Source: Arthrobacter sp. NtRootA1 (GTDB lineage Bacteria; Actinomycetota; Actinomycetes; Actinomycetales; Micrococcaceae). Taken from it: a stretch of DNA of 64,000 nt. The stretch covers positions 3,286,001-3,350,000 of the forward strand of contig NZ_AP024630.1 of the NCBI RefSeq assembly GCF_019976975.1, read 5' to 3'. Each line of letters begins with the position of its first letter. Position 1 is the stretch's first letter. The notes beneath the pieces were generated by a model. The model made no database searches and was not told the DNA's origin. It saw only the letters and a list, made by a program, of their open reading frames with translations. Positions 34,761-41,925 of this stretch are shown here, one piece after another. The position numbers and the translations under genes were made by a program.

Positions 34761-35213
34761 CTACTCCTTGTTTGGTTCGAGGCGGGCGATCTCGGCCTCG
34801 ACCCGGGCTTCTTCGCTCTGTGCCGCGGCGGTGCGCGCCCTGGCCTCGGCGAGCCGGGCACGCGCCTCGCGCAGCGCCTGCGCGTCCGACATGGCCTCGA
34901 CGGCGTGGATCGCTTCGAGCACCGGTGCGGCTGCGTACGAGGGCACCCGGACGCTGATCTGCAAGTAGAAGTCGTCACCGTCAGATGCGTGACCGACGCT
35001 GGGCGGCCGGCCGAACGCTGTCGTGCACTCCTCGTTCTTGCGCGTGTGGATCCGGCCGGCGAAGACCTGGGCGGCGGTCACGCTGCAGTCCGCGACGGCG
35101 GCGTGGATGGCCCGGAGCACCGGCTCGACGAGCTGGGTGTCGGTGCGCTGCTGTGGATTGACGGTCGGCAGGAGTCCGGGGTCGAGGTGGCTGTCTTCGA
35201 TGCGGGGGTGCAT
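34761..35213 (-). CDS. Hypothetical protein with C-terminal coiled coil
   Basis: This 150-residue protein starts at ATG 35213 behind AAAGGAG. It has an N-terminal half of mixed structure and a C-terminal Ala/Arg/Glu-rich coiled coil (ARARLAEARARTAAAQSEEA). It ends 3 bp before the RarA start, so it is probably co-transcribed with rarA. No family is recognised. Confidence 0.72.
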   Translation of the reverse strand: MHPRIEDSHLDPGLLPTVNPQQRTDTQLVEPVLRAIHAAVADCSVTAAQVFAGRIHTRKNEECTTAFGRPPSVGHASDGDDFYLQISVRVPSYAAAPVLEAIHAVEAMSDAQALREARARLAEARARTAAAQSEEARVEAEIARLEPNKE

Positions 35214-35242
35214 GGTTGCTCCTTTTGCGGCGGGGGTGGCCA

Positions 35243-35557
35243 TCAGCTCTCGATGCGCGTGAACGGGCCGGAGTTGTGGACGAACAAGGCGATGATCGGC
35301 GCGTACCGGGCGTCTCGGTGTACGCCGCCGGCGTCGGTCCAGCCGCCTTGGGCGTCGAGCGTCCAGCGGTCGCCCGTTGCGTCGAAGTACTCTCCCGGCT
35401 CGGCCGGGAGCCGATGCTGTTTCACCATCCGGTGGAGCTTGCGGTCAATGGCGGCGCGTTTCCTGGCCGGCATGGGCGCGCCTGTAGTCCGTTCAGGGGG
35501 ATAGGCGTCCCCGGGCAGCAGGTTCTGCTGCCTGAAGCGGCGCGGGAACAGTGGCAT
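35243..35557 (-). CDS. Small basic hypothetical protein
   Basis: This 104-residue protein is Arg/Pro-rich at the N terminus and has WTLDAQGGWTDAGGVHRDA near the centre. No domain is recognised. It sits in the same leftward run as its neighbours, 29 bp before the next start. Confidence 0.68.
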   Translation of the reverse strand: MPLFPRRFRQQNLLPGDAYPPERTTGAPMPARKRAAIDRKLHRMVKQHRLPAEPGEYFDATGDRWTLDAQGGWTDAGGVHRDARYAPIIALFVHNSGPFTRIES

Positions 35558-35586
35558 GGCGGTCCTTCCAATTGACGGTGCTGCGC

Positions 35587-35997
35587 TCAGGCGGAGACGG
35601 CGTCCTCCCGCTCCTTGTGCCGGGCGAGCACCCGGTAGACGGTGCGGTCGGTGACCTCGGCCATGTCGGCGATGGTCCGGGGGTCGATCCCTCTGCCGGC
35701 CATCGCGACGATGAGGGTGTCGCGTTCCTGCTTTTGCGCCTGGGCGGCGCTACGGTGTGCCACCGGTGAAGTCTTGATAAGGCGGTCGCGTTCGGCGGTG
35801 CTGAGTCCGCCCCAGATGCCGAAGCGCTCGTCGGCGCTCAACGCATAATCCAGGCACTGTGCGCGCACCCCGCACTGGGCACAGACCTTCTTGGCGTCGG
35901 TGGTGTTGCCGCCCTTCTCCGGGAAGAACGCGTCGGGGTCTGTTTCTGCGCACAGGGCATCCCTGCGCCACTTCTCGTCGGGGTCCTCGCCGCTCAT
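35587..35997 (-). CDS. WhiB-family regulator with C-terminal helix-turn-helix-like extension
   Basis: This 136-residue protein has the four WhiB cysteines at 16, 39, 42 and 48 (spacing C-x22-C-x2-C-x5-C) and GIWGG at 60-64, which together ligate a 4Fe-4S cluster and contact sigma factor. The last 50 residues read ARGIDPRTIADMAEVTDRTV and VLARHKE; they resemble a helix-turn-helix rather than the usual short basic tail. WhiB proteins are restricted to actinobacteria and their phages and plasmids. It probably regulates genes of this element. The start ATG 35997 is clear. Confidence 0.9.
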   Translation of the reverse strand: MSGEDPDEKWRRDALCAETDPDAFFPEKGGNTTDAKKVCAQCGVRAQCLDYALSADERFGIWGGLSTAERDRLIKTSPVAHRSAAQAQKQERDTLIVAMAGRGIDPRTIADMAEVTDRTVYRVLARHKEREDAVSA

Positions 35998-36100
35998 GAC
36001 GGTGCGGCCGGGAGGCGGGTGTTCTGCTGTGCGTGCACCGTGGCTCCTCCTAGAAGTTGTCGTGCGTGTGTCGGTACTTCGTTCTCGGGGTGTGCGGGCA

Positions 36101-36136
36101 CAGAGCCCCGGAGGATCCCATTCCTCCGGGGCTCTG
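36101..36136 (-). terminator. Terminator
   Basis: CAGAGCCCCGGAGGA pairs with TCCTCCGGGGCTCTG around a 6-base loop, downstream of the gene ending at 36200 and upstream of the WhiB start. The surrounding 200 bp hold no gene. Confidence 0.75.
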
Positions 36137-36199
36137 TGCGCGAGGCTTCCGTCCTGTACTCCGGGGCGGCTGCGCCGCGCGCTGCTCCCGCTGTTCCTT

Positions 36200-36544
36200 T
36201 TAATCACTGAAAAGGTGCGCGAAGTGTTCGTCGCTGAGGTCAATCTCGACACGCTGGCCCTCACGAGAGACCGTGAAGACGCAGCCCTCGTCAGCACTGG
36301 GCTGCCATGGTCCGCGCTGGAAGACCTCCCGCCAGACCTTGCTGGCGGCCTCAGCGGGCGATGCAGCATCCTGGTCGATCGTCCATCCGACGAGGTACTC
36401 CTCGCTGCCGGTGCCCTCAAACGGGTCGAGCTGATCCCGGGGGAAGACCTGGTCGAGCGCACGCTCGAAGTCTTCCCGGGTGGTGTCGCCGCCGGACACA
36501 GCTCCGCGGACGAGGTCGGCAAGGCTGTCGATGTGCAGGCTCAT
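36200..36544 (-). CDS. Small acidic hypothetical protein
   Basis: This 114-residue protein starts at ATG 36544 shortly after the upstream stop. It is acidic, beginning MSLHIDSLADLV and ending DLSDEHFAHLFSD, with FTVSREGQRVEIDLSD as a likely beta hairpin. No domain is recognised. It is the last gene before the terminator of this cluster. Confidence 0.72.
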   Translation of the reverse strand: MSLHIDSLADLVRGAVSGGDTTREDFERALDQVFPRDQLDPFEGTGSEEYLVGWTIDQDAASPAEAASKVWREVFQRGPWQPSADEGCVFTVSREGQRVEIDLSDEHFAHLFSD

Positions 36545-36555
36545 GGGGTTGCTCC

Positions 36556-37023
36556 CTAGGTTTTGGTTCGGGTGGGGTCTGCTGCGACCAGCGCGGCGAT
36601 GAGCTCGAGGTCGTCTCCGGTGTCGGGGTCGAGGGTCCCGGCGGATCCGATGTCGGCCAGCGGCTGCTCGTGCGTCTTGCCTGCCGTGTCCCGGTAGACG
36701 AGCGTCACGCCGGACAGGTCCACGGCCGTGGTGCTTACCGGGGAGGACTCGGAGGCCTCGAACGCCGGCCGGATCGCCTCGATGAGCGCGATGAGGTGCT
36801 GTACCTCTGCTTTCCGTTCGAGCAGCGCCTTGCGCTGGAGTGCGCGCTGCTCGAACCGGGCCAGGTGCGCGTCGCAGCAGGTGTCGGTCTTGTCGGGTTC
36901 GTCCTTGGGATAGGACAGCAGGTAGTGGTCCGTCTCGACGGATTTGTCGACGAGCGTATCGAGCAGGATGTCGGCCTGCCGGGCGGTGATGCTGAGGCCG
37001 AGGCGCTGCTGCGCCGCTGCCAT
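36556..37023 (-). CDS. Hypothetical protein
   Basis: This 155-residue helical, charged protein has a His/Cys cluster (TDTCCDAHLARFEQ). Its ATG 37023 overlaps the stop of the glutaredoxin-like gene by one base, showing coupling. Unknown function. Confidence 0.72.
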   Translation of the reverse strand: MAAAQQRLGLSITARQADILLDTLVDKSVETDHYLLSYPKDEPDKTDTCCDAHLARFEQRALQRKALLERKAEVQHLIALIEAIRPAFEASESSPVSTTAVDLSGVTLVYRDTAGKTHEQPLADIGSAGTLDPDTGDDLELIAALVAADPTRTKT

Positions 37024-37364
37024 CAGGACGCCGCCTTCCGGTCCTCCGGGACGATGCCCTTGGTGCACAGCCGGACGAGGGCGGTGAGCATGTCCTGGCG
37101 GTGCCCGCCCCAGTGGACGGTGCGGCCGGAGGCCAGCTTGACGACGATCACGGGTGCCTGGGCATATCCGAGGTCTTCGGTGATGTGGCGGTGGTTTTCA
37201 TCGCCCTGCTCGATGTCGATTTTGGTGTACTGCATCGCGGGCTGCTGCCGATCGAACAGGCTCTTGGCCTTGTCGCAGTTGGGGCACTCCGCCGGCCCGT
37301 AGACGGTGATTTTCGGCGCGGTGTGGGCGGTCCGGGGCAGGTCGCCGATCGTGGTGGGGGTCAT
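37023..37364 (-). CDS. Glutaredoxin/NrdH-like protein
   Basis: This 113-residue protein has a thioredoxin-fold core: ITVYGPAECPNCDKAKSLFD with the redox pair Cys27 and Cys30, then YAQAPVIVV with the cis-Pro loop, and GRTVHWGGHRQDML at the end. Such proteins donate electrons to ribonucleotide reductase or reduce disulfides. No reductase gene is in the window, so it may use the host enzyme and help nucleotide supply for replication. ATG 37364 is the start. Confidence 0.88.
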   Translation of the reverse strand: MTPTTIGDLPRTAHTAPKITVYGPAECPNCDKAKSLFDRQQPAMQYTKIDIEQGDENHRHITEDLGYAQAPVIVVKLASGRTVHWGGHRQDMLTALVRLCTKGIVPEDRKAAS

Positions 37365-37423
37365 GGGACTTGGTTTCCTTCTCTCCCCTGCTGGGGGTCG
37401 TTGTGGTGTGAAGGCCCTGGCTC

Positions 37424-38104
37424 TCAGACGTCGGGCTCCAGGTCGAACAGCCCGGGCTGGGCCACACGCTCGCGCAGCTGCCGGGCGGGTTCCTCGCCGA
37501 GGCGCTCGACGGCCTTGTCCAGGTCGCGGTAGGCCTCGGACTCGCCGAGTCCACCCATGGCCTCGATCTGGAAGTACAGCTCGGCGAGCTCCCGCTCGCT
37601 CAGGCGGTGGCCGAGCACCTCGGGGGCAGCGAGGTCGGTGTACGAGGCGCTGTAGCCCAGCTCCCAGTCGGACTCGGTCTGCTGCTCGGCTGTAAAGGCC
37701 ACGAGGATGCCGTGGTCGGGCACGAGCGCGCCGACGAGCAGGTCCGCCAGCTGGTCCGGTGTCGGGCTCCACGGCTGCGCCTGCTGGAGGACTGCGCGGA
37801 CCCTGGTCCGCAGCACTGAGTCGGCGTACAGCCCGGGCTTCCCGCACGGGCAGGTGCCCGCGAGGGGGCCGCGATCGATGGGCACCCAGAGCCCGTGGTC
37901 GTGCTCGAGGTGTTGGTCGGCGTCGTGCCGGGCGATGGCTGCTGGTGTCGACATGACCGTGCTGTGCTGCCAGCTGCACCCGATGCACGCCATGCCGTCT
38001 GCGCGCTGCTGGCCGTAGACGTAGACCTCGTGCTTGCCGGGGTGCTTGGCGCGCTTGCCGTCCGGCGTCGCGTCGACCCACCAGTCGGGCAGGGGCGCGT
38101 TCAC
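37424..38104 (-). CDS. Hypothetical Cys/His protein
   Basis: This 226-residue protein starts at GTG 38104, which overlaps the stop of the upstream gene (GTGA). It contains CIGCSWQHSTV and CPCGKPG, two possible metal-binding clusters in the first half, and a helical acidic second half. No family is recognised; a zinc-binding domain is plausible. Confidence 0.75.
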   Translation of the reverse strand: MNAPLPDWWVDATPDGKRAKHPGKHEVYVYGQQRADGMACIGCSWQHSTVMSTPAAIARHDADQHLEHDHGLWVPIDRGPLAGTCPCGKPGLYADSVLRTRVRAVLQQAQPWSPTPDQLADLLVGALVPDHGILVAFTAEQQTESDWELGYSASYTDLAAPEVLGHRLSERELAELYFQIEAMGGLGESEAYRDLDKAVERLGEEPARQLRERVAQPGLFDLEPDV

Positions 38105-38370
38105 GGCTTCACGTCCTTGGCTGTGCTGTGCATCTCGGCGAGATGGGCGATGGTGCGCCGGCGGAGCCCGTCGTAAAGCGCCCAGAAGGCGTCGTCGCGC
38201 GCGGCGAGCTCGTGTATCCAGCTGTTGATCTGTCCGTCCGGGAGCGCTGCGATCTCCGCCGCCTGCTCCGGATCGAGGCCGTGGGCCTCCGGGGCCTCCC
38301 GCAGCTCGGCGCGCAGTGACTCTGCGTCGAGCGCGATTCCGGTTGCGGGCCCTCGGTTGTTGTCGGTCAT
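38101..38370 (-). CDS. Small hypothetical protein
   Basis: This 89-residue helical, acidic protein overlaps both neighbours by four bases (ATGA and GTGA type). Its sequence includes DGQINSWIHELAARDDAFWAL. No domain is seen. It is part of a chain of four overlapping small genes. Confidence 0.72.
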   Translation of the reverse strand: MTDNNRGPATGIALDAESLRAELREAPEAHGLDPEQAAEIAALPDGQINSWIHELAARDDAFWALYDGLRRRTIAHLAEMHSTAKDVKP

Positions 38371-38567
38371 GGGTGGTCTCCTCGGTGTCGCTGCTGGTCG
38401 CGGATCGCCTGTCGCTCCCGCTCGCGGCGGGTGCCCTTGCGGGGCTTGGGGGTGTGCCGCTGCGTCGCACTGGACTTGCGGAGTTCCCGCATCCAGTGCG
38501 CCTGTTCGGGATTCGCCGACGGCCGGAAGCCCTCGGTGGAGTAGTGCTGCCTGCGCTTTCGGCTCAT
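38367..38567 (-). CDS. Small very basic protein
   Basis: This 66-residue protein is rich in Arg and Lys throughout (for example RKRRQHYSTEG and RKGTRRERERQ). It could bind nucleic acid by charge alone. Its ATG and stop overlap its neighbours by four bases. Confidence 0.65.
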   Translation of the reverse strand: MSRKRRQHYSTEGFRPSANPEQAHWMRELRKSSATQRHTPKPRKGTRRERERQAIRDQQRHRGDHP

Positions 38568-38881
38568 GGGTTCTTCTCCTCCGCCACGCGGGCGATGTGG
38601 CGGGCGCAGCCAGCCGCCCACGTGCGGGCATCGGCGGTCTGCGCGGCGGCCACCGCCTTCGCGGCGCGGTCGGCGTCGATGGGCAGCCGATGCCGGATGA
38701 GCAGCGCCAGGGTGACGTCGAGCATCACGGTGCGCTCGTGGTCGCTCAGCTCCGTCTGCTCGGAGTGCTCGTGCACCCCACGGCGTTCGTGCAGGGCACG
38801 GTCCGCCCGCGAATCGAGCAGGGTCTGCTCGATCTCAGGGACGAGCTCTTCTGCGGTGGTCGTGGTGGTCTGGGGCGTCAT
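38564..38881 (-). CDS. Small helical hypothetical protein
   Basis: This 105-residue acidic helical protein begins MTPQTTTTTAEELVPEIEQ. No domain is seen. It overlaps the following gene by four bases. The 104 bp upstream of it hold no gene. Confidence 0.7.
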   Translation of the reverse strand: MTPQTTTTTAEELVPEIEQTLLDSRADRALHERRGVHEHSEQTELSDHERTVMLDVTLALLIRHRLPIDADRAAKAVAAAQTADARTWAAGCARHIARVAEEKNP

Positions 38882-38985
38882 GCGGTTCTTTCCGCCGGGC
38901 CGCTTGGCCCGGGATCGAGGAGCCCCGTCGCGCCGCCGTCCCACAGGGACCCGGCCGCGGCGAGGTTGCGGTCGTGTGGTCTGGG

Positions 38986-39504
38986 TCAGTCCTTCGAGCC
39001 GTCGCGGAACTGGAGGTACTCCCGCAGGGTCGGCGCGTCCGCGCCGGGAAGCGAGATCCGGTCGAGGGCTCCGTACAGGTCCTCGTCTCCGATCAGCTCG
39101 CCCTCGTGGGCGACGACGGCTTGCGCCAGGCGGACCAGCAGGACCTTCATCTCCTCGGCGCGCTCCTCGTCGGCGGTCCGCAGGCGCTTGATGTCGATGA
39201 GGCGCTTCTCGCAGAGGCTCTTGAGGTAGAGCGCGCCCTTGCGCCACTCGAGGAACTCGATCAGCTGTGTGCTGTGATCCAGCGGGGACAGCCGACAGAT
39301 CTCGGCGTCGTCCTGGCGGAATGAGAGCTGCTGGTCGATGCTTGAGGCGGTGGTCTTCAGCCAGTGCTCGGTTTGGTTGAGGCCGGCCGGCGTGGTGGTG
39401 ACCTCGGCCCAGACTGCGTCATCGCGCAGGCAGCTGCGCATCACGGCGTCGAGCGGGTCCTGCAGGCGTGGAGGTGCGGGGCGGGCGGTGGTCGTCATGG
39501 TCAT
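38986..39504 (-). CDS. Hypothetical protein with coiled-coil tendency
   Basis: This 172-residue helical protein has many charged heptads (LYLKSLCEKRLIDIKRL and AEEMKVLLVRLAQ). No family is recognised. It starts at ATG 39504. Confidence 0.75.
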   Translation of the reverse strand: MTMTTTARPAPPRLQDPLDAVMRSCLRDDAVWAEVTTTPAGLNQTEHWLKTTASSIDQQLSFRQDDAEICRLSPLDHSTQLIEFLEWRKGALYLKSLCEKRLIDIKRLRTADEERAEEMKVLLVRLAQAVVAHEGELIGDEDLYGALDRISLPGADAPTLREYLQFRDGSKD

Positions 39505-39593
39505 GGCGGATGTCCTCGTCGGTCGTGTCGTTGATGGTCTGCGGAGCGTCGGCCCCGACAGCGCGCCCGTGGCGCTGGTTGTGGAATTAGGTC

Positions 39594-39893
39594 TCAGTTC
39601 CTGGTGCCGAAGCGCAGGTCGGGCCAGATGGGCTCGACCGAGACGCGCAGCAGCTGGATACGGGGGTCGCGGTCCTTGGCGCGTTTCCAGGCGCGGCGAA
39701 CGGCTGCGGCCTTGTTCCGGGCCTTCTTCTGGTCGTCGAACGGCCCAATCAGGTGAGAGTAGGTCTGGGGGCTGGCGGACTTCAGGCTCTCGGCCTGCAT
39801 CATCACCACGACGCCGTAGCCGTTGGCCTCCTCGGCCACCAGGTCCTCCCAGGAATCGTAGGTGCGTTCGGTCTGCGTGCTGTACGCCTTCAT
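39594..39893 (-). CDS. Small hypothetical protein
   Basis: This 99-residue protein starts at ATG 39893, overlapping the end of the frameshifted small gene by four bases. It contains NGYGVVVMMQAESLKS then a basic helix (ARNKAAAVRRAWKRAKDRD). No family is recognised. Confidence 0.72.
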   Translation of the reverse strand: MKAYSTQTERTYDSWEDLVAEEANGYGVVVMMQAESLKSASPQTYSHLIGPFDDQKKARNKAAAVRRAWKRAKDRDPRIQLLRVSVEPIWPDLRFGTRN

Positions 39894-40062
39894 GGCGAGA
39901 CCTCCTGGTCGTCGTGACGGATGTTGATGGGCCGCTCCCAGAGCGGCATCCCGTCCTCGCCGGTCTCGGCCGAGAACTCGAGGCGGACCTTCGGCTGGTC
40001 TATGTGTGCGCCGAAGTCCGACCAGCCCGCAGGCGGGAGCCGGTAGAGGGCCGCTCAGCCAT
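39890..40062 (-). pseudogene. Small gene carrying an apparent one-base frameshift
   Basis: ATG 40062 with an upstream AAGGAGCGAG site opens a frame that soon stops. A different frame without a start codon gives YRLPPAGWSDFGAHIDQPKV and continues in a protein-like way to 39890, where its TGA overlaps the next ATG. Adding one C to the CCC at about 40049-40051 gives one continuous protein of about 57 residues. The total length is 173 bases, one short of a multiple of three. This could be a mutation or an assembly error. Confidence 0.55.
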
Positions 40063-40182
40063 GGGACTCGCTCCTTCTCGTGGTGGTGTCGTGGCAATTA
40101 GGGGGGACCGGGCTGAGACCCGACCCCCGGCATCACTGCCCCGGCACCCGGGTCGGCCCTGCCGACCCCAACGCTGTGCCCT

Positions 40183-40217
40183 CCGGTGACCAGCACCCGC
40201 AGGGTGCTGGTCACCGG
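40183..40217 (-). terminator. Perfect 16-bp hairpin terminator
   Basis: CCGGTGACCAGCACCC pairs completely with GGGTGCTGGTCACCGG around a 3-base loop. It lies five bases downstream of the gene ending at 40222. The 120 bases to its left contain further CCCGG-type pairings and no gene. Confidence 0.8.
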
Positions 40218-40221
40218 TCGG

Positions 40222-40758
40222 TCATGAACCAGCAGCGATGCGTTCCTCGTGCTGGGCGAGCGTGCCGCCGTTGACCTTCACCCTGTCGACGGCAGAGGTT
40301 GCCAGTTCCAGGGCGTCCTCGAAGGAGAACCGGAAGCGGCGCGTGAACTCTTCATCCCGCGAGGAGGGCTGCAGCACGAACTCCCAGGTGCCCTCCGCCG
40401 AGAGGCAGTAGCCCATATGCATGACTGCCCAACGGTCCAGTTGCGTCTCGGGGTCCTGGCCGCGCCACTCGAGGGTCACTTCGAAGTGCTGCTTGTCCAC
40501 GAGCCCGGAGTCGGCGTAACCGGTGGGCAGTACGCGGTGGACCGAGGGGACGACCCGGGGGCCCCCATTCCCTTCCCGTTCGAGGCGGCGGCGCTCGTCC
40601 GCCAGCGCATCAGCAACGGCTCCGGTCTCGTACGACGTGAGTTCGTCGGAACCCACGTCATAGATCGGCGCTTCGTTCTCGTTGAGAAAGTAGTGGCGCA
40701 TGGCTTCTGCGGCAGCGCAGGCTCCGCGTTCGAACTCGGTCATCCTGGTCTCAGTCAT
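40222..40758 (-). CDS. Hypothetical protein
   Basis: This 178-residue protein starts at ATG 40758, eight bases inside the end of the HD-domain gene, so it is probably coupled to it. It has a beta-rich centre (QHFEVTLEWRGQD) and an acidic helical C-terminal part. No family is recognised. Confidence 0.72.
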   Translation of the reverse strand: MTETRMTEFERGACAAAEAMRHYFLNENEAPIYDVGSDELTSYETGAVADALADERRRLEREGNGGPRVVPSVHRVLPTGYADSGLVDKQHFEVTLEWRGQDPETQLDRWAVMHMGYCLSAEGTWEFVLQPSSRDEEFTRRFRFSFEDALELATSAVDRVKVNGGTLAQHEERIAAGS

Positions 40759-41827
40759 GGGGCTGTTCTCCTTCGTTTCCGGTGTCGGTCTGCCGACGTT
40801 CGGCGGCCCATGGGAGGCGGGAGTCCTGGTCAGCGGAGCACCAGAGCCCGCCAAGCGAGGCGGTGCGGTGGGTGTGGGGCAGGTGGTCCTCCCGGTCTCC
40901 GCACAGTCCGACGGGCAGACCGGCCGGGTCTCCAGTCAGCTCGGCGAAGCGCAGGAGGTACTCGAGCTCGGCAGCATCCGGGCTCCAGGCCTGGATCTCG
41001 ATCCCGAAGGGCTGACCTGGAACCTCCCAGTCCCCCGCCGGCTCGCCCAGCAGCGCCGCGCGCTCGTCGAGCAGGATCCGCGAGTCGGCGTGCTTCACCT
41101 CGGCGGGCATGGCGGGGTCGATGCTGAACTTCTGGGCGATGGCGACCATGACGCCGTCTTCCACGGCCCGGTACTCGGGCATGTGAAGCTTCAGCGGGCG
41201 GACCATGTCGCCCACGTATGCCTCTGTCGCGTCGTGCAGCAACGCCCAGAGTGCGTGCTCCGGGGCGACGAGTCGCGAGAGGAGTACGCAGTGCTCGGCG
41301 ACGGACATGAACCGGCGGACGTGGCCGTTGTAGCGGCACTGCATGGACAGTGCGTGTGCGATGTCGGCGATGTCCATGTCCTCGGGCCGTGGGTCCAGCG
41401 GGTAGAACCGGCGACCCGTGTAGGTCTGCATCCAGTTGCCGCGCGGAACTACGGTCGTGGCGGGCCGGGCTCCGGCTGTGGCCATCCCTGCTCCGTGATG
41501 GCGAGTGACGCTCCTTGTCCCCCGGGCGGGGTCGAAGCTGGCCGGCAGCTCGCGGTCGAAGAGCTCCTCGAGCAGCGCGACGTCGGGGTCGACGGGTTCG
41601 TGCTCTGCGCTCTGGAGCCAGAGCACGCCGTAGCGTTCCCCGGTCTCGCGCAGCACGACGTCGTGCAGGCCGTCGTCGGTGTTGTCGATCGTGTAGTCCG
41701 TGTTCGGCCCGAGGGCCGGTGCGCGCAGCGGCTTCGTTCCGGGCCGCGCCTGCATGGCTTCCCTGGCCTCGGCGGTGAAGCGCACGCGCGCTCCGTCGGG
41801 CCAGGCCTGGTGCTTCGGGTCATTCAT
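40751..41827 (-). CDS. HD-domain phosphohydrolase (YfbR-like)
   Basis: This 358-residue protein has an unassigned N-terminal third and then a YfbR-type HD domain: NGHVRRFMSVAEHCVLLSRL with two His ligands, LLHDATEAYVGD with the HD pair, and KHADSRILLDE with the last Asp. YfbR is a 5'-deoxynucleotidase acting on dNMPs. Here it may hydrolyse host or foreign nucleotides to tune the pool, as other genes nearby (glutaredoxin-like, dATP/dGTP hydrolase-like) suggest. The extra N-terminal 130 residues are unusual for this family. Confidence 0.82.
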   Translation of the reverse strand: MNDPKHQAWPDGARVRFTAEAREAMQARPGTKPLRAPALGPNTDYTIDNTDDGLHDVVLRETGERYGVLWLQSAEHEPVDPDVALLEELFDRELPASFDPARGTRSVTRHHGAGMATAGARPATTVVPRGNWMQTYTGRRFYPLDPRPEDMDIADIAHALSMQCRYNGHVRRFMSVAEHCVLLSRLVAPEHALWALLHDATEAYVGDMVRPLKLHMPEYRAVEDGVMVAIAQKFSIDPAMPAEVKHADSRILLDERAALLGEPAGDWEVPGQPFGIEIQAWSPDAAELEYLLRFAELTGDPAGLPVGLCGDREDHLPHTHRTASLGGLWCSADQDSRLPWAAERRQTDTGNEGEQPHD

Positions 41828-41925
41828 GGATCAGTCCTCCTCGGGCCGGGTGGCACTGGGGTCGGGGTGGTGCGCCGCGGAGCGCCGGCGTGTGGCTGGC
41901 GCTCCTCGGCGTCGGAATGGGTTGG

